From: Aurantiochytrium sp. KH105
Taxonomy: Eukaryota > Sar > Bigyra > Thraustochytrida > Thraustochytriidae
Assembly: GCA_003116975.1 (NCBI GenBank)
Contig: BGKB01000242.1
Span: forward strand, 124,001-188,000
Reading direction: 5' to 3'
Length of the DNA: 64,000 bases
Shown here: piece by piece, positions 19,678-29,385 of the stretch
Position numbering within the stretch: position 1 is the first letter of the stretch
How the letters are laid out: every line of letters starts with the position of its first letter
Program-made: the position numbers and the translations under genes
Notes under the pieces: model-generated
What the model saw: only the letters and a program-made list of their open reading frames with translations
Database searches by the model: none
What the model was told of the DNA's origin: nothing

Positions 19678-21288
19678 TCAAACGCCAGAAGTTTCGGCGA
19701 GACAAAAAGGAGGACGATAGCGAAGGTTTCGAGCATGATCCCAATTGACCGAGGCGAACATGGCGTGACGACGAATTCCATCCAGGCCATCAGCATAGCC
19801 GATGCGACGCCGTGGCGACTTGGTCAATAGCTCAGAAATGAGACCGTAACATCTGGGCTCTACGCCTCCAAGAGCCTTGGAAGGAGGCTCCAGAGAAGAC
19901 GTGCAAATGAGAGCGCAAGTGGCTTCATCATCTGCGCCACTAAAAGGCAACGTCCCAAAAAGCATTTCATACAAAACGACACCGTAACTCCACCAATCAG
20001 ACTCGAAACTGTGCGGGAAACGGGCCAACACTTCGGGAGCGCAGTACGCCAAGGTACCCGAATGCGAGACGGTCTCCAATCTTCCGGTTTCCGCGTCAAG
20101 GTGCTCGCGAGCGTCGAAGAGCACCGAGAGACCGAAGTCAACGAGACGAATGTGTCCTGAAGCGGAAAGAGCTACGTTTTCCGGTTTAAGGTCCCCGTGC
20201 AAGATGCGGCGATCATGCAGATGCTGCAGGGCAAGAGCCATCTCCACGGCAAAGAATAAAATGTCTTTGGGCCGGAGGACCTGTTCCTGGCGAATCAGTG
20301 AGAACAAATCGCCCCCTTGACAAAGCTCCATCGCAATGTACACCCTGGACTCTGATGTGGTCGCAAAGTAGAAATCCACAAGGAAGGGAAACGGATCGCG
20401 AGCGATTTCACGCATTACAGCCACCTCACTCTCGAGCTCTGCAGCGCGGGCGCTCCCTGAAGCGCCGCAATCAACGATTTTCAAAGCAAAGTGGCCCTCC
20501 GAAGCGTTATCGAGCTTGCGCGCCTCATCAATTTCCAACGGGAGGACGAGATCACGACCGTAGCTCTTGAGAAGTGTCGCTGATCGCTCTCTCGAGACTG
20601 AACCGAGAAGACTGTCCACAATAGCATCATCCTGAGATTGCCGGGAGACTACGGGAAGCGGGGGCGGCGATGACGAGACTTTTGGAACGTGTTTTTCCTC
20701 ATGTTTGTCATTGTTATTGCTCAGATTCATAGGGTGGATTCGAGGGTTCAAGGCCGCTTTACTTTCGACACCTCGTGCAAGGTCGACGGCGACTTGTTCT
20801 GGGGACATTTCTTGCTTGGCGTCTTTACTGCGCTCGCAATCTGCCATACTGCTCGATGATGCTACAGAAGGAGAGTCCGAGGCCAGCACAGGGTCAGCGC
20901 TTCTTTGCGCAAGACTTGCAACCGCAAGACGGCCGGCTTGGCCTTCCGCAATGAATCCCAGAAGTCTGAAGCGTCTTTGGCAAATACTGTCACTATCCTC
21001 TTGTTGTGTGCGCATGGCTCCTGCTCCCGCGCACGCGCGTGCCAGAGGCGGGGCGCTGTCGGCCATCATGTGCGCGCGCTCTGGCTCTGGTCGTCCGAGG
21101 CACGAAGCCGAACTCGGAGACCAAGACGTCGGAAACCAAGAAGTAGACGTAAAGGAAGGAAGGAGAAGAAGGAGAGCGCTCGATCTCCTCAATTTCTGTG
21201 GCCTCGGTTTTTCCTCTTTTGGAGTCTGCCAGGTAGGCGTTGAGGCGACGGAGGGGCGGTGGCCGCCGCTGCCCTCACTGCCAACCAA
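19678..21288 (-). CDS. AGC-type serine/threonine protein kinase with split N-lobe
   Basis: Up to 536 residues. The C-terminal part is a clear kinase domain: ATP lysine K270 in HFALKIVD, hinge MELCQGGDLFSLI, catalytic loop HGDLKPEN (364-371, HGD in place of HRD), DFG at 384-386, CAPEVL, and SDWWSYGVVLYEMLFGTLPF plus an F..VNWD end typical of AGC kinases. A candidate glycine loop, FRLLGFIAEGQAGRLAVASL (107-126), lies far upstream, with about 140 disordered residues between it and K270. Starts at residue 74 (position 21069) or 92 are as plausible as 21288, since residues 1-73 look like untranslated sequence. D366, the DFG Asp and K270 are kept, so activity is possible. Confidence 0.85.
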   Translation of the reverse strand: MVGSEGSGGHRPSVASTPTWQTPKEEKPRPQKLRRSSALLLLLPSFTSTSWFPTSWSPSSASCLGRPEPERAHMMADSAPPLARACAGAGAMRTQQEDSDSICQRRFRLLGFIAEGQAGRLAVASLAQRSADPVLASDSPSVASSSSMADCERSKDAKQEMSPEQVAVDLARGVESKAALNPRIHPMNLSNNNDKHEEKHVPKVSSSPPPLPVVSRQSQDDAIVDSLLGSVSRERSATLLKSYGRDLVLPLEIDEARKLDNASEGHFALKIVDCGASGSARAAELESEVAVMREIARDPFPFLVDFYFATTSESRVYIAMELCQGGDLFSLIRQEQVLRPKDILFFAVEMALALQHLHDRRILHGDLKPENVALSASGHIRLVDFGLSVLFDAREHLDAETGRLETVSHSGTLAYCAPEVLARFPHSFESDWWSYGVVLYEMLFGTLPFSGADDEATCALICTSSLEPPSKALGGVEPRCYGLISELLTKSPRRRIGYADGLDGIRRHAMFASVNWDHARNLRYRPPFCLAETSGV

Positions 21289-22220
21289 CGGGTGCCTATG
21301 CAGCAGAGAATAGTCGTTACCGCGGTGGTGGGCAACTATTGAGCAGCAGCTGCAGGAGCAGCAGCAGCAACAGCAGCAACAGCGGCAAATGGGTGGCAGG
21401 GGTGCGTTCGCTCGATCGCTCGCGCGTGGGCGGAACCTAGCGCACGCCGCCTCGTCCTTTTCCGCGCGAGAACTGGCGCACGCACGTACGCACGCTTGCT
21501 TGCTCGCAGTCGCTTGCTCGATGCGAGCGCTCGAACGACTTCTGAATAGGTGGACGGACGATGATGGTGGATGGGCGTGCGCCGAGAGAGAAGGAGATCG
21601 AGGGTGGGTGTATGGTAGTTGATTGATTCGCTGGGTCGATGTGGATGATGGATGATGATGATGACGATACAGTTTCTGATTTGATCGGCGAAGGTCGTTC
21701 GGGAGAAATTTTTGTCCTCCGGCTTTTGCCCCGCCGGAGTTTCTTTGGTCGTCGTTCCAGCTTGGGGGAGTCGAGTGCTCGACGCTGGACGTGTTTTACT
21801 GGGCCGCCAGATGGATGGCTGGATGGCCACCGGTAAGATGGGCAGCCAGGCAAGCAGCCAGGCCGCAAGATAATGCAAGGCAAGGCAAGACAATGCAAGG
21901 GGGGGGGGAGGGGGGTGCGGCGAGCTTGCCTGCCGTGCAGCCACACCAGCCAAGCCGGCTGCAACTCCGTGGAATGGAAAGAAGAAGCGCCTTGCGGATG
22001 CTCCCATCACAGTCAGACTAATCACACTGACCGGCCTCGTCCATCGCGCCTGACCGGAAAGCTCGGGTAAAAGTCGTTGAGAGAGGCTGCTTCTGCTTCC
22101 TCTGCGCAACTACATGCATGGCCGGTCGGGCCGCGGCCGTTGCGCGCCGCTCGGACGGATCCAGGCCGGGTTGAGAGCGGCGGGGGGGAGCTTGGAGCGA
22201 GAGCCAGCCAGCCGGCCGCG

Positions 22221-22263
<43 letters not shown>

Positions 22264-23277
22264 GTAGCCAGAGATAAAGAGCTTGGGAGCAGAATTTGAC
22301 AGTGAATCTGCGTCTCCAGCGCTTGGTCAGGAAATAAAATAAATCACCTCAAAGAAAAGGTGAACAAGCGAGGCGTCGACTTCCAGGAAGGTCTTTCGTG
22401 CAGTCAGAAAGAAGCAAGCAATGTAGTATGGATGTAGTATAGTAGTATGGGAGAAACCGAAGCGAGGCGAGACCGTGAACCGAGACCGTGAGCGGTGAAG
22501 GCATCGTTGCAGCAAAGCGGCCGCTGCGGCGCAGAGGAGATGTCGTTCGCGCGTATTGAAACGTCGTCCGCTACCACTCGCAGGCAAGCCGAGTATTGTT
22601 ATGCCTACGCCAGTTGGGACGAGACGGAAGCAGACACCATCGGGAATCCCGGCGAGGAAAAAAAAAGAAAGTAGGCGGATCTTTGCCCAGCGCAGCGCCA
22701 TCCCAGGCTAGTACGACCTCGGGCTCGCGAGCTCGGCCGGGCGCTGCGCCAAATTCATGTCGGCAAGGGCGGGATGGATGAATGGTGGTTGGCCTTGGGA
22801 ATAGCCTATATTAACCTGCAACGAAACCGGAAACGGTAGAAGAGGTGGGGAGGAGGCTTGGTTCAACCGCCGATAACAGGCGAGCAGACTCAACCTTTTT
22901 TTGCCCCAGACAGCATCTAGATTGAGCTAGTAGGATGCGCGGCTAAGAAGGGAAAAAAAGACGTAACATCACAAAGTTGACCGAAGAGTAAGTAGCACGT
23001 TCAGCACGGCTAGCACTGTATTGCCGCCACTCCCTTTTGTCCGAACAAGCCACGTCAAGCAACCCCCAGGTTTGCAACAGACGGCGAGGGCAAGTAGGGC
23101 TCCGCGTTCAGCTTGTGGTAGCCGGCAAATGCACAAAACATAGGTATAACAGGTATAATGCAAAAGGTAACCACAGAACTTCAGCCAGCGAGATGCTTTC
23201 GGAAAACAATAGGTATCATACACAATTAGTTCTATACACGAAGTAGGCTAGCTTAGCTTGATGTACAATCAGCCAGG
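21289..23277. other. Gene-poor region with CAG and CTGC repeats
   Basis: About 2 kb with no recognisable gene. It contains CAG-rich sequence (about 21342-21388), a poly-G run near 21899-21914 and a CTGC array (22221-22263). Small open frames here show no family motif. Confidence 0.5.
22221..22263. repeat. CTGC tetranucleotide microsatellite
   Basis: About ten perfect CTGC units. The same unit occurs near 18665-18694. Confidence 0.9.
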
Positions 23278-23493
23278 TCAGCTGTCCTGCTCAAGCTTGG
23301 TCGTCTCGGCCTCATCGCCGTTGTTGAAGACGGGCAAAAGAGGCGCGGTTTCAAGGCGTGGCCGTGAGCCCCTTCGCTTCCGTGGTGACGGTGGTGAATT
23401 GCTGTTATCTGCGGACTGCGATGCTCGCACGAGCCTGTGCGCAGGTTCCTCGATGCGCAGTCTAGGGTCCGCTGCGAGTACCGGGGTAGTCAT
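23278..23493 (-). CDS. Small protein of a four-member local family, copy A
   Basis: A 71-codon open frame, MTTPVLAADP to TKLEQDS. Residues 42-56 (GSRPRLETAPLLPVF) match the core shared by three other minus-strand small ORFs between here and 27.9 kb: [SK]-R-[PA]-R-[LM]-x-[TS]-x-x-x-L-P-[VIL]-[YF]. The core ends 15 residues before the stop, as in the others (12-15). It begins with Met-Thr like them, and a polar, Ser-rich stretch precedes the core. There is no signal peptide or membrane helix. I do not recognise the family. This is the most divergent copy, so it is less certain than C and D. Confidence 0.55.
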   Translation of the reverse strand: MTTPVLAADPRLRIEEPAHRLVRASQSADNSNSPPSPRKRRGSRPRLETAPLLPVFNNGDEAETTKLEQDS

Positions 23494-25521
23494 CGCGCAC
23501 CGAGCGCTTGGCCGTCGCGCTGCGCTAGGCCGCGAGGCGCCTCGGTCCGGGGCGAAGGGGTCGCGAGTCGCGGGCGTCTGCAGTCCGAGTTATGAATTTG
23601 CTCACCCCTCACCCCTCCCTTCCCCCCCTCTCCATCGCAGGCGAAAGCAAGCAGCATTAGCCTGTGAAAGAGCAGCGACTCCATTCCGGCCCTAAACGCT
23701 CTCATGCTTACTTTTCCCGCAAACCTCCCACGGAAAATTGACTTGTGAATGAACTTCGGAATGGATCCGTTGGAACTTGGCGAGGCCGCCTTGCCCTCTC
23801 TCAAGGTGCTCCTGCCCTGCCGATTCTTGGCAAAATGATTATGGCGCACAGTCGGACGCCTACTAGCCGGGCAAGGAAGCCCCTCGAGCCTTCCTTTCCG
23901 AAATCCATTCTCATCGGGGACGGCCCTCCGGCAACGAGCGTGCAGCAGCCTTTCTCCCCTTCGTCGCCGCAGAGAGCTGGAACAGGCCAGGGCAAAAACG
24001 GGCAGAATCCATTTTCGTAAGGGCGACTGAACGTCGTGCCACTTCCTAAACTCGTGTCAAGGGGCGAACATCATATAGCTGACTGATGAATCCTGGCATG
24101 GTCAGACGAGTTTTTTCGAGTTCGATCGTTCCTGAAGCGTCAGCACAAGCACTCGCTCGAGCATGCTTCCCTCAGACGCATCGTCACGAGACGTCTGGCA
24201 GACGTGGCCATTCACGACAAGGAAGTCGGCTCGCCGCGCCGCGCCGCGCCGCGCCGCGTGACGGACCCACTCAAAATTGCCCACCCCGACTGGCAAACAG
24301 AAATCCCAAGGCTGCTGCAGCCCGAGTCCCTCTCTCGATCGTAAAATCCAGCCTCCGGTCGTCTCGTTAATGACTTCTCCACCTCCTCCTTTGCCTATTT
24401 CTGACTGTACGATTTAGTTGTTTAGTTAGGCAACTCAACGGATCGATCAGGCACTCTCCGTCCGTAGTGCCCGACTGGACTCGGTGCACGCCTCCTAGTA
24501 CGACAGAGGAAGCGGCCAGCAACAACTTGGCAAGCCTGAGGTGAGCTGGCCGCTCTGTGGCAGAATACCGACCGAGCTAGCGAGCAGCCAGAGTGTCTGC
24601 TGCCAGCTTGAACGCGTCGTGAGAGCCGCCAATCGTATCTCTCGCCCGCGTCAAGAATAAGTTTCACGGTCCGAGCCTTCAAGCTTGGCTATAGGACGGT
24701 CATGCGAAAAAGGGCAGGCCGCGCTGCTTCTTGGTTGGGGAGCACAAACAAGCACCCACAGCGCAAAATGCAGTCCACACACATGGGGAGACGAGTGGGG
24801 AAAAGCTGCATCAAGTCTGTAGTCAAGCTGGATGCTTAGCTAGAGAATAAGGCATGGAGAACCAGAACTACACTGGACGAGTAAGCCAGGGTCTGAGTAA
24901 CGTGGATGGTTATGTTTAAAGTAAAAAGGCATCGCAGCGAAAGCATTTTCTACAAAGATAGTCACACGTAGATGAAAAGGTAATGCAACGCCATCAAGAA
25001 GCATCAACGAAGACGGACGACGCTGCCCGCGCCGTGTTACTGCAATTTGTCCAGAGCAAGACTCATCGAAGCTGAGAGACTTGAAGCCATAACGATTCTA
25101 GGTCTTCGCAAGCGTACAGCACCGTGAATTCATCGATAAGAGTAAGATCACATTTTGACGATACTTCTCATTATTGGGAAGCTTATCTTTTGAACTGTCA
25201 GACCATCCAGCTAATTCACACAGACACGGATTCGAGTATTACTCAGAGGCTATGCGAGGGCGGAAGACCAATCTAATGGTCAGCCCTTTGTCGCGCAGTG
25301 CAAAACCCCACAAAACGAGGCAAAAGACGAGGTATAGTTGCAAATGATAAATTCTAATCTTCAGGAAACCAATGTGATTACGAAGTGCTCCACGTACCAG
25401 TCCTTCAGAAGAGACGAGGCGAGGCGAGTTTTTTGATTGATTCTTGCTCGAGCCAAATTTTTCTGCTGAAACAAGGTACTGACGCCGTGTCTATTCGCCA
25501 TGACAGGATTTCTGCGGAACT
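23494..25521. other. Gene-poor stretch between small ORFs A and B
   Basis: About 2 kb. A GCCGC repeat lies at about 24232-24259. No further copy of the small-protein core, RNA gene or transposon protein was seen on either strand. Confidence 0.45.
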
Positions 25522-25683
25522 CTATTTATTTGGTGCTGCTTTGGGCGCAGCAGATGTATCTACGTAGAGAGGCAGCACTTCTACTGACGTGAGACGCGCG
25601 CGCTTCTCGCGAAGCTTCTTTCCGACGACAGCTCCGAATGAAGTTGTCGTCGAAGCGACGGGCGCTTGTGAGCTTGCGGTCAT
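25522..25683 (-). CDS. Small protein of a four-member local family, copy B
   Basis: A 53-residue open frame, MTASSQAPVA to AAPNK. Its core at residues 26-40 (EKRARLTSVEVLPLY) aligns with YSRPRMETVELLPLY of copy D, and 13 residues follow to the stop. The start Met-Thr-small-Ser agrees with copies C (MTSS) and D (MTGS), which supports this ATG. Thr/Ser-rich before the core, basic (GKKLREKRAR) just at it. Function is unknown. It would be missed by most gene finders because of its length. Confidence 0.6.
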   Translation of the reverse strand: MTASSQAPVASTTTSFGAVVGKKLREKRARLTSVEVLPLYVDTSAAPKAAPNK

Positions 25684-26270
25684 CTTCGTGCCCTGATCTT
25701 TAGGCTTTCTACTTTTCAGGTCTGAATCCGTCTTTGTTTGCTTGCGTTCCCGGGCTCCCTACGGTAATGCTACATCGACGCTGTGGCGCGCTTGTCCACA
25801 ATTGAGATTGTAGCACAAAGGAGCAAAACGGATTCATCCCGCGCCTGCTTTCCACAAACTTATTTCCCCAAGCTCAGTCGAATAGAAGCTAGCGCGCTTT
25901 ACACGTGACCATTCTATTAGAACTGAGGCTAAACCCCGGGCTCGGTGCTGAGCGCAAAAACTACTGCTTACAGGTCAGAAGGGCGCTTGCTGCTTATCAG
26001 TCGCAATCATGGTGCTCCGGACTGGTAACGGATCTACCGGATCTCTCAAGATCGCGAACAACAAATTGCAAACAGAAAATTTCAAACAGCGTAAAAGTAA
26101 AGAAGAGAATAAAGACTTGTGAGATAAAATTTAAATAGGCCTCTTGCATACCTAGAGAGGTCGATAGAAGTGGACTGGCAAAAATTCTAATGTAGACTAG
26201 TTTCTGAAATTGCTGCTCGTCGCCTTGGGTGAAAGGATTGCCCGTGTGAGGCATACTTTATTTTTGAAAA
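25684..26270. other. Intergenic region between small ORFs B and C
   Basis: 587 bases, AT-richer than most of the window. No gene was recognised. Confidence 0.45.
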
Positions 26271-26459
26271 CTAGAGAGACTTGTTCGAGCCCGTAGGCGA
26301 CTTAGGCACGTAGATCGGCAAAAACTCAACAGTCTCCATACGAGGGCGCGAGTACCCCGGGCGGCGGGTCGAGGCCGGATTTGACTCATGAGATGCGGCG
26401 CTGTTGCCGCTCGAGTTGCTTCCGCCTTTCGAGATCCACGAAATCTTCGAGCTGGTCAT
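26271..26459 (-). CDS. Small protein of a four-member local family, copy C
   Basis: A 62-residue open frame read from the ATG at 26459, MTSSKISWIS to TGSNKSL. The frame is open upstream to 26630, but homology to copies B and D begins at this Met. Ser/Asn-rich residues 1-30 precede the core at 36-50 (YSRPRMETVEFLPIY), then VPKSP and a short tail. Over the 22 codons from PGYSRPR to PKSP shared with copy D I count ten synonymous and three conservative amino-acid changes (F/L, I/L, V/A), which indicates selection on the protein. No known domain was recognised. Confidence 0.7.
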   Translation of the reverse strand: MTSSKISWISKGGSNSSGNSAASHESNPASTRRPGYSRPRMETVEFLPIYVPKSPTGSNKSL

Positions 26460-27720
26460 GATGCTCCGAATTCGTCCTAAGTTGTGGACGGGCAGTTGCT
26501 CTGAAGGTCGTTCCTTGGGGTGGATCTCTGAGTTTGGGTTTTGCGGCTGGTCACATCCACCACATGCTGCTTTCCACGAAAAGCTGGCAAGAAGCTGTTT
26601 GCTTGCCTTTTCTTCCTCTTGCCAAAGCAAGCAGCTTGTTGGGTGCCGTTCATTTCATGCTGCCGGTTAATTTTTTAGCCTGCAGGCCACCCCAAAAGTG
26701 CAAAGAGTCCTGTTCCTGTCTCAAGATGTTGTATGGCCAAACCAAGGGAGGCGTTGACAATTCCGACGAAACGGCCCACGGCCCTCGTCGGTATGACGAC
26801 ATGCTCGAGGCTGTAGATTGCGCGCCGCGCGACCTCGATCTCCGTTAGCATCCAAGGAAAGGTCGCGGAGCCTCATCTTGCGATCTCGCAAGCGCTGCCC
26901 ACCACCAACCCTGGAAGCAAAAATGTCCAGTCCCAACGCATGCGGGGGGGGGGGGGGCAACCGCAGCGCTTGGCGATGAGCCCATGTCTGTCGATTTTGC
27001 ACGTCATCCGCAGGCGCAAAGAACGCACCGAAGGGTGTGGACGACCAATCGCCTGGCTGACGTTTTTCTCGGACTCGAAGCTGGCATAGCAACCAGCAAG
27101 CCACTCAGCATAAACGCTACCAAGCAACGATTGGGTGTGTCGGTCGATCTTGCAGAGTGGCGGTGGCTGGCGGATGCCACGACCAGCTGACGTTTTCCAG
27201 ATTCTATGTGGAAGGATGCGGCCGGCGACGCGAGGTCGTTCGCTGGTCACACGGCTACCAGTCATCAGCCAACAGCCACAAGAAAAGGGAAGCTCTTGCG
27301 CCAGCAAAGCCCGTCGATTTTACATGGAGCCTGCAGCCAGGCCATTCACCGTCGGCTTTTTTTACTTCGTGAATGGCAGTTCCATCATGAGAGCGCGCTT
27401 TGCTCAAATCGCGTCTGGGACCGTCAAAGCATAGGGGCTTTCCAGATCTGTCGAACGTCAGGAGGCAGCTGATCGAAAGGGGTGAACGAGCCGAGAGCGT
27501 CCGCCACTGAGCAAGACATTGGGAGTGCCGTCTGGACTCTGAATAATCTGAGAATTGAAGTGAAGGACAACTAACTTTCGCACGGATTGCCCAAAGGGCC
27601 AAATCAAGTGTCGGGCGGTCGGACCTTTGGCTACTTTGATCAGTCAGTCAGTTGCAAAATAAAAAATCGAAATGGTTCTATTGTATACATGCCTACATCT
27701 TGATTTCAGTCTTCGCTTCG
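26460..27720. other. Intergenic region with a poly-G run
   Basis: 1.26 kb. A run of about 14 G is near 26943-26956. Short related segments occur near 27036-27075 and 27178-27200 (CGACCA..CTGACGTTTT). No gene was recognised. Confidence 0.45.
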
Positions 27721-27891
27721 CTAGCGAGATGTGGTTGCGCTAGATGGGGACTTCGGCGCGTAGAGAGGTAGGAGCTCGACAGTTTCCATGCGCGGGCGAG
27801 AGTACCCGGGCCTCTTGCATGACCTTGAGCTCGATGAGTCTGAACTCATGAGAGATCCATTAGAGCTTGCTGACTTGGTAGACCCCGTCAT
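27721..27891 (-). CDS. Small protein of a four-member local family, copy D
   Basis: A 56-residue open frame, MTGSTKSASS to SSATTSR. The first 24 residues are almost all Ser, Thr, Asn and Gly. The core at 30-44 (YSRPRMETVELLPLY) is followed by APKSPSS, and the stop is 12 residues after the core, exactly as in copy C. Third-base differences from copy C dominate. All four members are on the minus strand within 4.7 kb. Role unknown; a secreted peptide is unlikely as there is no hydrophobic leader. Confidence 0.7.
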   Translation of the reverse strand: MTGSTKSASSNGSLMSSDSSSSRSCKRPGYSRPRMETVELLPLYAPKSPSSATTSR

Positions 27892-29385
27892 GTTTCCTTG
27901 ATAACTTCTTTGTGTGTGTTCTTGCGGATGGCTATCTGACTGAGGCGTTCGAAGGCTGAAGAGGTTGCGGATTTGCCGGAGCGTCCGTTGCCATTCGCGC
28001 GCTCGAGCTCCTCCCCGGTTCGGCTGAGCTCCTCCCCGGCTGAGCAGTCCCTCAAAGGGAATAGGATACGGCAGTTTCTCGGCAGAAATGGACTCGAGCG
28101 CCCTGGTGAAGTGGATTTACAAGCACTCGGACCCTTTTCACAAGCACTGACAAATGGATTCAAGCGTCCCCGGCCAGTATTGAATAAAAAAAGCAGAAAT
28201 TGTCGGCTTCTTCGCGCGCTTTTCCTTGTCGGCCAAAGTTTTCTGCTTTCTTCAGGCAGACAGGCGCGTCTATGTATGCGCGTGTGCGCGCATTGAGAAG
28301 AATAGGAGCATCGCTAGGCCGTTAGATTCCTAATGCAGAAGCAGAACGCGTCTCGCATGCAAAACGGACGAATGTCTGAACGTTTGATCGATCGCCCCCT
28401 AGAGCACCAAAAGCGACCCCGATTGCGCGCCAAAAAAAACAAGAAAAAGCCGAATTCGTACAAGAGCCGAGATTCTGTGTGTCGACCAGCCATTGCGCTC
28501 CGGCATCACTTGACAGGGAATTATTGGACTTGTCGAGCAAGAAGCAATGGCGCTATCACGTAGGTCCTTCGCAGCAAATGTTCAGGCTGGGCCGTCAGAC
28601 CTCTTTCGTTCATCAAAACGTCGCCCTCAAAGCTTGACTCTTATGAGTCGACCTGTTCGTTGCGTGGAAACTCTCAAACAGCCTACGATGGGACCTTCGA
28701 GAGGCCAATCGTTCTAGTTCCGATACCGCAACCAGGCTTTCATAAACTTCGCGACTTCAGAACTGAGAGCTTCAGCAGAAGCCTTCCAATGAACCTCGTA
28801 CGTTCACGCCCACGTCCAAATAAAGTGCCGGGGACGGCTCTTCAACAGCAAAGACGCGTCTCAATCCCTTTTGAGCCATTTAGCAGCCACACCTGCGGTT
28901 TGAACAGGATTCGTCCACATCTCAAAGCAGGGTTGGATCCAACTTTCACAAAAGTCGATCTCGATTCGTGGTCTGTACCAAGATGGACCCTGCAGAGCGC
29001 TGGCTTCCAAATACATCCCAATGCACCAGAACACGATTGCGTTCTTCTCGGCAAAGTGGATTGCTGCGGACTCACTGGGATGGAGTCCTGAGGAAAAAGA
29101 ATGACTTATGATGAGCGTCCAAGTTGCCGGCCAAGAGCGTAGCTTCGCGTCTTCTTGTTTCAGATTTCCTCGCAGGAAAGTAAATGGAACGTGAGCCCCG
29201 GCATTCGCAACTTCGCCCGCCGGAAGCGTCCCCAGACGAGACAACTTAGTGCAAGCGATGACGTCGGTGGCATCCAACGCTTGAGCCAGAGCTGGGACGG
29301 GTCTTAAGAAAGGCGCAGCTCCATCCGAAGGGCTTCTCCGTTAGGACGCGTTTTCCCTCTGCAGTGGTCTTCCTGATTTGTTTTT
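27892..29385. other. Gene-poor region between small ORF D and PPR gene
   Basis: 1.5 kb. Open frames of up to 143 codons (for example 28660-29091, plus) show no recognisable motif or low-complexity coding bias. I see no supported gene. Confidence 0.45.

Noticed and set aside
22327-22701. 124-codon minus-strand frame with hydrophobic patches
   Set aside because: No family similarity recognised and irregular composition; left as intergenic.
28660-29091. 143-codon plus-strand frame in the island
   Set aside because: No motif, no relation to the small-protein family, and no start context or neighbours to support it.
21289-29385. Possible transposon or retroelement explaining the gene-poor island
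   Set aside because: No reverse transcriptase, integrase or transposase motif and no terminal repeats seen on either strand.
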